A DNA stretch of 7,866 nt from 66-474 sp036759545. GTDB lineage: Bacteria > Pseudomonadota > Gammaproteobacteria > Xanthomonadales > Rhodanobacteraceae. Under the pieces are notes generated by a model. The model ran no database searches. It saw nothing but the letters and a program-made list of their open reading frames with translations, and was not told the DNA's origin. Shown one piece after another: positions 1-5,883 of this stretch (its first letter is position 1; the number at the start of each line of letters is the position of its first letter). The position numbers were made by a program, and so were the translations under genes. The stretch covers positions 1 through 7,866 of the forward strand of contig DAIOUL010000100.1 in NCBI GenBank assembly GCA_036759545.1. Reading direction: 5' to 3'.

Positions 1-256
1 GGATGAAGCCGTGCTCGAGCAGAAAATCCAGCGCGCGATAGACCGTCGGCGGCGCCGCACCGGCGTGCGTGTCGCGCAATGCATCCAGCAGGTCGTAAGC
101 CTTGACCGGCTTGCGCGCGCGCGCGATCAGGTCCAGCACCTGGTGCCGCAACGGCGTCAGCCGCAGGCCGCGCTCGAGGCTGGCGCGCTCGACCTCGCGC
201 ACCACGCCGGCGGCATCGCGGTGATGGTGATGCTGTTTGGCGCGCGCAGTGTTCAC
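1..256 (-). CDS. zur: Fur-family transcriptional regulator, Zur-like (partial, N-terminal 85 codons)
   Basis: This is the N-terminal winged-helix half of a Fur-family metal-dependent repressor. The closest match from memory is Zur, which represses zinc-uptake genes when zinc is bound. Residues 31-48 (starting LRLTPLRHQVLDLI) form the first DNA-binding helices. Residues 52-60 (KAYDLLDAL) and 68-80 (APPTVYRALDFLL) match the Zur version of the family signature, and EHGFI follows at 81-85. The C-terminal dimerisation and metal-binding domain lies beyond the window edge, so the cysteines that would confirm zinc sensing cannot be seen. The start is GTG at 256, with a short AGG just upstream. An in-frame stop at 268-266 excludes a longer start, and that same triplet is the stop of the preceding membrane-protein gene, nine bases upstream, so the two are probably co-transcribed. 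A run of four histidines at residues 9-12 lies ahead of the domain. Family membership is secure; the Zur assignment is good but rests on the N-terminal half only. Confidence 0.85.
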   Translation of the reverse strand, partial: MNTARAKQHHHHRDAAGVVREVERASLERGLRLTPLRHQVLDLIARARKPVKAYDLLDALRDTHAGAAPPTVYRALDFLLEHGFI

Positions 257-265
257 GCACCTATT

Positions 266-571
266 TTAGCGCGTGCGCGACGAAGGCGTTTTCGCTGTTG
301 CGCGCTCCGCGCGCTTCTTCTTCTCCGCGCCTGCAGGAAACGCCCACAACGTGAACCAGCCGATCGGTCCCAGTACCAGCGCCAACGCGATCCCCAGCCA
401 GATGCGCCGCCGCCACCAGCCCAGTGCCGCACCTACCAGCACGCACAGCACGGTGAACCAGAACAGCGGCCACCACGGCACCAGCGCCATGATGTTCGCG
501 AAAATCCGCGCGAACGCATCCGGCGAATCCGGATCGACGCCGCGGGTGGCTTTGGCGAGTAGGTCTTGCAC
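266..571 (-). CDS. small two-helix membrane protein of unknown function
   Basis: I do not recognise this gene. From GTG at 571 it encodes 101 residues: a mixed N-terminal segment of about 30 residues, a first membrane helix at roughly 35-52 that is rich in Trp and Phe (PWWPLFWFTVLCVLVG), a basic turn RRR at 54-56, a second helix at roughly 57-77 with a LGPIGW turn, and a strongly basic tail rich in Lys, Arg and Ala. The short basic loop between two hydrophobic helices and the basic tail suggest an inner-membrane hairpin with loop and tail on the cytoplasmic side (inference). The frame is open back to an ATG at 616, but that ATG lies inside the terminus of the neighbouring repeat element, and a heptamer repeat sits between them, so I prefer GTG 571. 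No convincing Shine-Dalgarno supports either start; ATG 490 is another option. The gene ends nine bases before zur. Confidence 0.6.
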   Translation of the reverse strand: MQDLLAKATRGVDPDSPDAFARIFANIMALVPWWPLFWFTVLCVLVGAALGWWRRRIWLGIALALVLGPIGWFTLWAFPAGAEKKKRAERATAKTPSSRTR

Positions 572-575
572 TAGA

Positions 576-589
576 GACTCAGGACTCGG
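576..589. repeat. two tandem 7-base units (GACTCAG, GACTCGG)
   Basis: Two heptamers that differ at one base lie back to back at 576-582 and 583-589, in the gap just upstream of the preferred start of the small membrane protein. The unit length equals that of the larger array at 5884-5943, although the unit sequence differs. Two copies could be chance; the shared period makes it worth recording. Confidence 0.4.
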
Positions 590-610
590 GAGAGCGTAAC
601 ACCTCGTCGT

Positions 611-783
611 CGTCATTCTGGACGCCGCTCAGCGGCGATCCGACTGCGAAGGCAGGATGCCGAAGCGAACATCGGCGAAGCCGGTGGCGCGAAGCGCGAG
701 CCGCAGGATGCGGCGAGTAGTCCATTTTGATCTTGCTTTTCTCTAAACGGCTAAAATGGATTCCGGCTTTCGCCGGAATGACG
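611..783. repeat. MITE- or REP-like element: string of small hairpins with short inverted termini
   Basis: This fills most of the gap between the small membrane protein and gltX. The ends are inverted copies: cgtcattctgg at 611-621 against the complement of ccggaatgacg at 773-783, 10 of 11 matching. Between them is a row of small perfect or near-perfect hairpins: 624-636 (GCCGC/GCGGC, loop TCA), 644-655 (CTGC/GCAG), 659-676 (GCCGA/TCGGC), 673-683 (CGGC/GCCG, loop GAA), 687-697 (GCGC/GCGC, loop GAA), 700-714 (GCCGCA/TGCGGC, loop GGA) and 760-779 (8-bp stem). An 8-base inverted pair, TCCATTTT (721-728) and AAAATGGA (753-760), spans the segment before the last hairpin. The right end translates as the familiar VIPAKAGIH peptide, a known signature of dispersed non-coding repeats in proteobacteria. 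No transposase is present. Mobility is inference; the structure is seen directly. Confidence 0.65.
760..779 (-). terminator. possible gltX 3'-end hairpin
   Basis: Five bases after the gltX stop, the minus strand folds into a perfect 8-bp stem, ATTCCGGC/GCCGGAAT, with a GAAA tetraloop, followed by cca and four Ts. The stem is strong but the T tract is short and offset, so it may act as a weak terminator or an RNA 3'-end stabiliser. It is also the right-hand hairpin of the repeat element at 611-783. Confidence 0.4.
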
Positions 784-784
784 A

Positions 785-2191
785 TCACTTTACAGCTTTG
801 TAGATTGCATCATCGATCCGACGCAGTGCCTCGTCACGCCCAGCGAGATACACCGTTTGCTCGATCGAAGGCGATACCTGCGTGCCGGTGATCGCCACGC
901 GCAGAGGCTGCGCGATCTTGCCCATGCCGATGCCGCGCTCGGTCGCCAGCTCCTCGATCGCGGTGTGGATCGCGGGTGGCGACCAATCTTTCACCGCGGC
1001 AAACTTTTCATGCGCCGCGCGCAGCACATCCGCCGCGCCGTCCGCATGCAGGTGCTTGGCGACCGCCTTCTCGTCCCACTCTTGAATCGGTGCGTACCAG
1101 ATGCGCGCACGCTCGGCCATTTCCTTCAGTGTCTGCACGCGCTCGCGCAGCGCGATCACCACATCCACCGGACACGGCCCACCGGCGGACGGGTCGATGC
1201 CGAGCCGATTCAAGTGCCAGGCCAGCTCGCGCGCGACGTCCAGCGGATTGTCGTTCTTCAGATATTGCTGATTGAGCCAGCCCAGCTTGGCCATATCGAA
1301 GCGCGCGGCGGATTGATTGACGTCGGCTATGTCGAACAGCTCGATCATTTCGTCGATCGAGAAAATCTCCCGATCGCCGTGCGACCAGCCCAGCCGAGCG
1401 AGGTAATTCAGCAGCGCGTGCGGCAGATAGCCGTCCTCACGGTACTGCATCACGCTGACCGCGCCGTGGCGCTTGGACAGTTTCTGGCCGTCCGGCCCCA
1501 GGATCATCGGCAGGTGCGCGAAACCCGGCGGCTCGGCGTTCAACGCGCGATAGATGTTGATCTGACGCGGCGTGTTGTTGACGTGATCGTCGCCGCGGAT
1601 CACCTCGGTGATCGCCATGTCGATGTCATCGACGACGACGGCGAAGTTGTAGGTGGGAAAGCCGTCCGAGCGGATCAGCACCAGATCGTCCAGTTCCGCG
1701 TTGTCCCACTCGATTCGGCCCTTGACCTTGTCGTCGAAGACCACTTTTCCTTCGCGCGGATTCTTGAAACGCAGCACGCGATTGGGATCGTCGCGATACG
1801 GTTCATTGCGATCGCGATACGCACCGCTATAGCGCGGCTTCTCGCCGCGCGACAACGCTGCCGCGCGCATCGCCTCCAGTTCCTCTTTCGATTCGTAAGC
1901 CCAGTACGCCTTGCCCGCATCCAGCAACTGTTGCGCGACCGCTCGATAGCGGTCCATGCGCTGCGTCTGGAACAAGGGGCCTTCGTCAGGATTCAGGCCC
2001 AGCCACGACATGCCGTCGAGGATCGCCTGCATCGCCGCGTCGGTGGATCGCTCGCGATCGGTGTCTTCCACGCGCAAGATGAACTTGCCACCGCGGCGAT
2101 GCGCTTCCAGCCAGCAGTACAGCGCCGTGCGCGCACCGCCGATGTGCAGATAGCCGGTGGGGCTGGGAGCGAAGCGGGTGCGAAAGGTCAT
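785..2191 (-). CDS. gltX: glutamyl-tRNA synthetase (GluRS)
   Basis: This class I aminoacyl-tRNA synthetase charges tRNA-Glu with glutamate in the cytoplasm, using ATP. At 468 residues it has the normal bacterial length. The Rossmann-fold catalytic domain begins with RFAPSPTGYLHIGGART, whose HIGH-type motif is HIGG at 16-19. VEDTDRERS is at 41-49 and the KMSKS-type loop appears as KLSKR at 237-241. The C-terminal part, from about 320, is the helical anticodon-binding region. The zinc-binding knuckle of the E. coli enzyme is altered: the segment at 95-126 (AYWAYESKEE then RYSGAYRD) has no cysteine, so this enzyme is presumably zinc-free. The ATG at 2191 starts directly with the conserved N-terminus, and no Shine-Dalgarno is visible before it. 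Only about 30 bases separate it from the rplS terminator, so its own promoter would have to overlap that terminator, or transcription reads through. Confidence 0.97.
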   Translation of the reverse strand: MTFRTRFAPSPTGYLHIGGARTALYCWLEAHRRGGKFILRVEDTDRERSTDAAMQAILDGMSWLGLNPDEGPLFQTQRMDRYRAVAQQLLDAGKAYWAYESKEELEAMRAAALSRGEKPRYSGAYRDRNEPYRDDPNRVLRFKNPREGKVVFDDKVKGRIEWDNAELDDLVLIRSDGFPTYNFAVVVDDIDMAITEVIRGDDHVNNTPRQINIYRALNAEPPGFAHLPMILGPDGQKLSKRHGAVSVMQYREDGYLPHALLNYLARLGWSHGDREIFSIDEMIELFDIADVNQSAARFDMAKLGWLNQQYLKNDNPLDVARELAWHLNRLGIDPSAGGPCPVDVVIALRERVQTLKEMAERARIWYAPIQEWDEKAVAKHLHADGAADVLRAAHEKFAAVKDWSPPAIHTAIEELATERGIGMGKIAQPLRVAITGTQVSPSIEQTVYLAGRDEALRRIDDAIYKAVK

Positions 2192-2220
2192 GGCGACGAA
2201 AGTCTAGCGAAGCGAAAAGC

Positions 2221-2253
2221 AAAAAGCCGCGCGACGATTCACGCCGCGCGGCT
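2221..2253 (-). terminator. intrinsic terminator after rplS
   Basis: On the minus strand, 27 bases after the rplS stop, a perfect 9-bp GC-rich stem (AGCCGCGCG 2225-2233 paired with CGCGCGGCT 2245-2253, 11-base loop) runs directly into TTTTT and then a further T-rich stretch. This is the classic form of a Rho-independent terminator and would end the rpsP-rimM-trmD-rplS transcript ahead of gltX. Confidence 0.85.
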
Positions 2254-2279
2254 CTCATGCGGACGTTGGAACGGAAACG

Positions 2280-2648
2280 TTATTCCGAAACCGAACCACG
2301 CGCGGCGATATCTTCCTTGATGCGCGCGGCCTTGCCTTCCAGCCCGCGCAAGTAATACAGCTTGGCGCCGCGCACCTTGCCCTTGCGCTTGACCTGCACC
2401 GAATCGATCGCGCTGCTGTGCGCCTGGAACACGCGCTCCACGCCGGTGCCATGCGACATCTTGCGCACGGTGAAGGCCGAATGCAGGCCGCGATTGCGCT
2501 TGGCGATCACGATGCCCTCGAAGGCCTGCACGCGCTCGCGGTTACCTTCCTTCACCTTGACGTTGACGACCACGGTGTCGCCGGGGCTGAACTCGGGCAG
2601 CTTACGGCCCATCTGCGCGGCTTCGAATTGTTCAATGATCTTGTTCAT
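2280..2648 (-). CDS. rplS: 50S ribosomal protein L19
   Basis: L19 is a small basic protein of the large ribosomal subunit; in known structures it lies at the subunit interface and helps form an intersubunit bridge. The product has 122 residues, close to the usual 115-120. Recognisable segments are the N-terminal MNKIIEQFEAAQM, PEFSPGDTVVVNVKV at 18-32, the VQAFEGIVIAKRNRG block at 40-54, SHGTGVERVFQAHS at 65-78 and the basic VKRKGKVRGAKLYYLRG at 86-102. The start chosen is ATG 2648, with GGTGA about four bases upstream. The frame stays open upstream to 2807 and includes an ATG at 2720, but neither extension resembles L19. It is the last gene of the rpsP operon, separated from trmD by a 162-base leader and followed by a strong terminator. 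Confidence 0.98.
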   Translation of the reverse strand: MNKIIEQFEAAQMGRKLPEFSPGDTVVVNVKVKEGNRERVQAFEGIVIAKRNRGLHSAFTVRKMSHGTGVERVFQAHSSAIDSVQVKRKGKVRGAKLYYLRGLEGKAARIKEDIAARGSVSE

Positions 2649-2783
2649 GGCGTCACCGTCTGTATTCAAAAATCTGCGCGCATTCACCGCCGCGCGGGTT
2701 GTGTTGTTTGTTCGTGCCATCGTCCCTGATTGCTGCCCGACCAATTCGATGGCCAGCTTTGGAATTCCTGCTCGATCTACTCC
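2649..2783 (-). other. trmD-rplS intergenic leader
   Basis: This 135-base spacer lies between a hairpin after trmD and the rplS start. It is much longer than the other junctions in the operon (a few bases). It contains no recognisable gene. I found no convincing sigma-70 promoter or known riboswitch in it. L19 leader RNAs are described in other bacterial groups, but I cannot fold this one reliably by eye, so any regulatory role is open. Confidence 0.35.
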
Positions 2784-2811
2784 AAAAGCGGCCATCCATG
2801 GCCGCACTTTT
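2784..2811 (-). terminator. hairpin after trmD, possible attenuator ahead of rplS
   Basis: A perfect palindromic stem, GCGGCCA (2788-2794) with TGGCCGC (2799-2805) and a four-base loop, starts five bases after the trmD stop codon and is followed on the minus strand by four Ts. Flanking AAAA and TTTT make it nearly symmetrical, so it could work on either strand. It may be a partial terminator, or a processing and stability element that separates trmD from rplS expression. Confidence 0.5.
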
Positions 2812-3569
2812 CAATTTTTCCTACTTTTTGAAAACTCGCATTCGTCGCGAAATTCCTGCAGCAACTTCTTCGATTCTTCGTCCAACGAAATCTCTTCCAG
2901 CAAATCCGGCCGCCGCAACCATGTCCGGCCCAGCGCCTGCTTCAGGCGCCAGCGCCGGATCGCCGCGTGGTCGCCGGACAGCAATACCGCCGGCACCCCG
3001 CCCAGTTCGTGCGACTCTGGCCGCGTGTAGTGCGGACAATCCAGCAGGCCGTCCGAAAACGAATCCTGCTGTGCGGACTGCGCGTCGTTCAACGCGCCTT
3101 CCTGCAATCTGCCGATCGCGTCGATCAGCACCGCCGCGGCCAGCTCGCCGCCGGACAGCACATAATCGCCGATCGACAGTTCCTCGTCGACCTCGTGTTC
3201 GAGCAGGCGCTCGTCCACGCCTTCATAGCGTCCGCACAACAGGATCAGCCGCGGCTCGTTCGCCAGTTGCCGAACCCTGTCCTGCGTCAGCCGCGTTCCC
3301 TGCGGACTGAGATAAATCGTGCGCGCCGGCTCCGCCGATGTTTCGTGCGCGGCCCGCAACGCGGCGCGCAGCGGATCGATCAGCATCACCATGCCGGGCC
3401 CGCCGCCGAAGGTGCGGTCGTCCACCCTCCGGTACGCATCCGTTGCGTAATCGCGCGGATTCCACGCGCCGACCTGCAACAAACCGCGCTCGACGGCCCG
3501 GCCCACCACTCCGATCTTCACGCACTCCTGCATGAATTCCGGGAACAGCGTGATGACGTCGACGCGCAT
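2811..3569 (-). CDS. trmD: tRNA (guanine-37-N1)-methyltransferase TrmD
   Basis: TrmD uses S-adenosylmethionine to methylate N1 of G37, next to the anticodon of tRNAs reading CUN, CCN and CGG, and so prevents +1 frameshifting. It is a SPOUT-class enzyme with a trefoil knot. Visible motifs are FGGGPGM (54-60), LSPQG (87-91), CGRYEGVDER (112-121), IGDYVLSGGE (133-142) and GLLDCPHYTRP (174-184). Arg154 and Asp169 fall at exactly the positions of the catalytic residues of the E. coli and Haemophilus enzymes. The C-terminal domain contains RRWRLKQALGRTWLRRP. I chose ATG 3569 (252 residues) because MRVDVITLFPE is the family N-terminus and an AGGTGG Shine-Dalgarno lies five bases upstream. A GTG at 3578, directly after the rimM stop, would add three residues. 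The tight junction implies coupling to rimM. Confidence 0.97.
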   Translation of the reverse strand: MRVDVITLFPEFMQECVKIGVVGRAVERGLLQVGAWNPRDYATDAYRRVDDRTFGGGPGMVMLIDPLRAALRAAHETSAEPARTIYLSPQGTRLTQDRVRQLANEPRLILLCGRYEGVDERLLEHEVDEELSIGDYVLSGGELAAAVLIDAIGRLQEGALNDAQSAQQDSFSDGLLDCPHYTRPESHELGGVPAVLLSGDHAAIRRWRLKQALGRTWLRRPDLLEEISLDEESKKLLQEFRDECEFSKSRKN

Positions 3570-3578
3570 CGCCACCAC

Positions 3579-4094
3579 CTAAAAATCTTCTTCCCAGTCG
3601 ACCGTGATGCGTCCGGCATCCAGATCGACTGCTTTCACGTACACATCCGGCACGTACGGAATCAGGTGTTCGCGCCCATCCTGGCTTTTCGTCACCAGCA
3701 CCAGGTTCGCACCGGTGTCGAAAAGGTGGCTGACCTTGCCGAACGACACGCCCGCCCGATTCACCACTTCGAGCCCTGCCAGATCTTCCTGGTAGAACTC
3801 GTCCGGCAATTCCGGCAACGTCGATCGCGAAACGAAAATCCTCGCGCCGATCAGTTTCGCCGCTGCGTCGCGATCATCCAGATCGAGCGAGGCGACGACG
3901 CCTTTGCCTTGTACGCGTCCATGCACGGCTTCGATTTTCTCGATCACGCCCGGCGCAGTCTCCAGCAGCCAGGGCAGGTAATCGAAAATGCGCAGCCGCG
4001 GCTCGGTGTAGGACTCGATCTTCACCTCGCCACGTAGGCCGTGTACGCCGACGATGCGTCCGAGCAGCACACGCCGCTCGTCCGGGTTTTCCAT
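3579..4094 (-). CDS. rimM: ribosome maturation factor RimM
   Basis: RimM binds ribosomal protein S19 in the head of the 30S subunit and is needed for efficient 16S rRNA processing and late 30S assembly. The product has 171 residues, the usual length. The N-terminal beta-barrel domain opens with VLLGRIVGVHGLRGEVKI at 9-26. The C-terminal PRC-barrel domain begins around 100 with YQEDLAGLEVVN and includes FGKVSHLFDTGANLVLV at 118-134 and LIPYVPDVYVKAVDL at 144-158. The ATG at 4094 lies three bases after the rpsP stop, and the stop codon abuts the trmD start region, so it sits in the middle of a tightly packed operon. In E. coli, RimM and TrmD are made at far lower levels than the flanking ribosomal proteins, and weak initiation here would fit: no strong Shine-Dalgarno is visible. 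Confidence 0.97.
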   Translation of the reverse strand: MENPDERRVLLGRIVGVHGLRGEVKIESYTEPRLRIFDYLPWLLETAPGVIEKIEAVHGRVQGKGVVASLDLDDRDAAAKLIGARIFVSRSTLPELPDEFYQEDLAGLEVVNRAGVSFGKVSHLFDTGANLVLVTKSQDGREHLIPYVPDVYVKAVDLDAGRITVDWEEDF

Positions 4095-4097
4095 CGC

Positions 4098-4355
4098 TTA
4101 CGCCGCAGCTTGCTGCTTGCCGGCTTCCTTCACCAGCAGGCGCACCTTGTCCGAGCACTGCGCACCTTTGCCGACCCACTCCTCGATCTTCGCCACGTCC
4201 AGTTCCAGACGCTTTTCCGGGCCGGACGCGCCGGGATTGAAATAGCCTAAACGCGCGATGTTGCGGCCGTCGCGCGCGTTGCGCGAATCGGTTACCACCA
4301 CGTGGTAGAACGGACGACCCTTGGCGCCTGCGCGCGCAAGACGAATCTTCACCAT
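4098..4355 (-). CDS. rpsP: 30S ribosomal protein S16
   Basis: S16 is a small-subunit ribosomal protein that binds 16S rRNA early and helps 30S assembly. The 85-residue product has the standard family features: MVKIRLARAGAKGRPFYHVV at the start, VTDSRNARDGRNIARLGYFNP at about 21-41, then ELDVAKIEEWVGKGAQ and DKVRLLVKEAG near the C-terminus, with a short Ala-rich tail. The ATG at 4355 is the only sensible start. It is the first gene of the rpsP-rimM-trmD-rplS operon, preceded by a leader of about 60 bases and a -10-like box. Confidence 0.98.
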   Translation of the reverse strand: MVKIRLARAGAKGRPFYHVVVTDSRNARDGRNIARLGYFNPGASGPEKRLELDVAKIEEWVGKGAQCSDKVRLLVKEAGKQQAAA

Positions 4356-4394
4356 GTTCTTGACTCTCTCGAAATGCCGCCCGGGAGGACCGCC

Positions 4395-4410
4395 GCGAGG
4401 GCGCGAGGGC
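4395..4410. repeat. short tandem repeat in the rpsP leader (GCGAGGGC twice)
   Basis: Two exact 8-base copies lie back to back at 4395-4402 and 4403-4410, between the proposed promoter and rpsP. They would be transcribed in the leader as a GC-rich stretch. No known function; it could be simple slippage. Confidence 0.4.
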
Positions 4411-4424
4411 GCGGAAAACGGGCA

Positions 4425-4452
4425 ATTGTAGCGGGTTTCCGGGCGAAAGGAA
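4425..4452 (-). promoter_or_regulatory. putative sigma-70 promoter for rpsP-rimM-trmD-rplS
   Basis: The minus strand of the 102-base gap between ffh and rpsP holds TACAAT at 4430-4425, five of six matches to the -10 consensus. A poor -35 candidate, TTCCTT, lies 16 bases upstream (4452-4447). Transcription would start near 4418, leaving a leader of about 60 bases before rpsP. The -10 box is clear and the -35 is weak. Confidence 0.5.
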
Positions 4453-4457
4453 GCCCG

Positions 4458-5828
4458 TTATCCAGGAAACCCGCGCCCACCCATCCCCTTCATCGCCCCC
4501 GACATCTGCCGCATCAGGCCTTTCATGCCGCCGCGGGCGAACTTGGACATCATCTTTTCCATCTGCGTGTACTGCTTCAGCAGGCGGTTGACCTCGGCGG
4601 GCTGCGTGCCCGAACCGCGCGCCACGCGCGCGCGCCGCGAGCCGTTCAGGAGATCGGGATGACGGCGTTCCTTCTTGGTCATCGAGCCGATGATCGCCAT
4701 CATCCGCTTCACTTCCTTGTCGTTGACCTTGGACTTCACGTTCTCCGGCAACGACGACACACCCGGCAGCTTCTCCATCAAGCCGGCCAGACCGCCCATG
4801 TTGAGCATCTGCTCGAGCTGGTCGCGCATATCGTTCATGTCGAAGCGCTTGCCCTTCTGCATCTTCGCCGCGAGCTTGGCGGCCTTGTCGGCGTCGGTCT
4901 TGTGCTGGACGTCCTCGATCAAGCTGAGCACGTCGCCCATGCCGAGGATGCGTGTGGCCACGCGGTCGGGATGGAACGGCTCCAGCGCGTCGGTTTTTTC
5001 GCCCGCTCCGAGGAACTTGATCGGCCGTCCGGTCACGTAACGCACCGACAGCGCCGCGCCACCGCGCGCATCGCCGTCGGTCTTGGTGAGGATCACGCCG
5101 GTCAGCGGCAGCGCTTCGGAAAATGCTTTCGCCGTGTTGGCGGCGTCCTGGCCGGTCATGGAATCGACCACGAACAGCGTCTCGACCGGATGCAGCACCG
5201 CGTGCAGCGCCTTGATCTCGTCCATCATCTGCGCGTCGATGTGCAGACGGCCGGCGGTGTCGACGATCAATACGTCCGCGACTTCGCGCTTCGCAGCATC
5301 GACCGCGCGGCGCGCGATCGCGACCGGCTCCTCGCCCGACGCGGACGGCACGAAGCCGGCGCCGACCTGCTGTGCGAGCGTGTGCAACTGCTCGATCGCG
5401 GCCGGACGATACACGTCGCAACTGACCACCATCACCTTTTTCTTCTTGCGCTCGGCAAGATGACGCGCAAGCTTGGCCACGGTCGTGGTTTTGCCCGCGC
5501 CTTGCAGGCCCGCCATTAGCACGACCGCGGGCGGCGTGGCAGAGAGATCGAGATCGGAATTGGCGGTGCCCATCACCGCGGTCAGCTCGTCGCGCACGAC
5601 TTTTATCAGCGCCTGACCGGGCGTGAGCGACTTCATCACTTCCTGGCCGATCGCCCGCACCTTGATGCGCTCGATCAGCGCCTGCACCACCGGCAGCGCG
5701 ACATCGGCTTCCAGCAGCGCGATGCGCACTTCCCGCAGGGATTCGCGGATGTTTTCCTCGGTCAGACGGCCGCGCCCGGCGAGGCGCTGGACGGTGTCGG
5801 AGAGGCGTTGGCTCAGGGATTCGAACAT
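4458..5828 (-). CDS. ffh: signal recognition particle GTPase Ffh (SRP54)
   Basis: Ffh binds 4.5S RNA to form the signal recognition particle, which recognises hydrophobic signal sequences on ribosomes and delivers them to the receptor FtsY at the inner membrane. The product has 456 residues, the normal length. Domain order is the N helical bundle (1-95); the G domain with P-loop GLQGAGKT (107-114), CDVYRPAAIEQL (137-148), DTAGR (190-194), TKTDG (248-252) and LGAGEK (273-278); and the methionine-rich M domain (from about 310) with the RNA-binding segment ending RVARGSG (401-407) and a terminal Met/Gly tail. ATG 5828 gives the conserved N-terminus MFESLSQRLSD. The frame is open 34 codons further upstream, but that stretch covers the promoter and repeat region. 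No Shine-Dalgarno is visible; a TATAAT box lies 27 bases upstream. It sits upstream of rpsP and divergent from ypjD, as in E. coli. Confidence 0.97.
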   Translation of the reverse strand: MFESLSQRLSDTVQRLAGRGRLTEENIRESLREVRIALLEADVALPVVQALIERIKVRAIGQEVMKSLTPGQALIKVVRDELTAVMGTANSDLDLSATPPAVVLMAGLQGAGKTTTVAKLARHLAERKKKKVMVVSCDVYRPAAIEQLHTLAQQVGAGFVPSASGEEPVAIARRAVDAAKREVADVLIVDTAGRLHIDAQMMDEIKALHAVLHPVETLFVVDSMTGQDAANTAKAFSEALPLTGVILTKTDGDARGGAALSVRYVTGRPIKFLGAGEKTDALEPFHPDRVATRILGMGDVLSLIEDVQHKTDADKAAKLAAKMQKGKRFDMNDMRDQLEQMLNMGGLAGLMEKLPGVSSLPENVKSKVNDKEVKRMMAIIGSMTKKERRHPDLLNGSRRARVARGSGTQPAEVNRLLKQYTQMEKMMSKFARGGMKGLMRQMSGAMKGMGGRGFPG

Positions 5829-5855
5829 GGCGTTTGCGTGAGGAACGAAACGGAA

Positions 5856-5861
5856 ATTATA
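5856..5861 (-). promoter_or_regulatory. -10 box (TATAAT) of the ffh promoter
   Basis: An exact TATAAT on the minus strand lies 27 bases upstream of the ffh ATG and predicts a leader of about 20 bases. No good -35 hexamer stands at 16-18 bases; the expected position (about 5878-5885) touches the first unit of the heptamer array. Confidence 0.6.
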
Positions 5862-5883
5862 GCGGAGAGGCCGGCGCAACCTG

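Noticed and set aside
11..562. Plus-strand 183-codon frame across zur and the small membrane protein
   Set aside because: Antisense to zur; Arg/Gln/Pro-rich with no family features.
579..788. Minus-strand 69-codon frame beginning MIVIPAKAGIHFS
   Set aside because: The VIPAKAGIH string is the well-known translation of a dispersed non-coding repeat, and the rest translates the hairpin element.
857..2320. Plus-strand open frame of 487 codons opposite gltX
   Set aside because: It is antisense to a clearly recognised gltX, is Arg/His-rich low-complexity, and resembles no family; a normal by-product of GC-rich codons.
2967..4037. Plus-strand open frame of 356 codons opposite trmD and rimM
   Set aside because: Antisense shadow of two well-identified genes; no family resemblance.
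3874..5421. Minus-strand open frame of 515 codons across ffh, rpsP and rimM
   Set aside because: It lies in another frame over three genuine conserved genes and its product is Arg/Gly/Ala-rich without any domain.
4302..5519. Plus-strand open frame of 405 codons opposite ffh
   Set aside because: Antisense shadow of ffh with His/Arg/Leu-rich composition and no recognisable motif.
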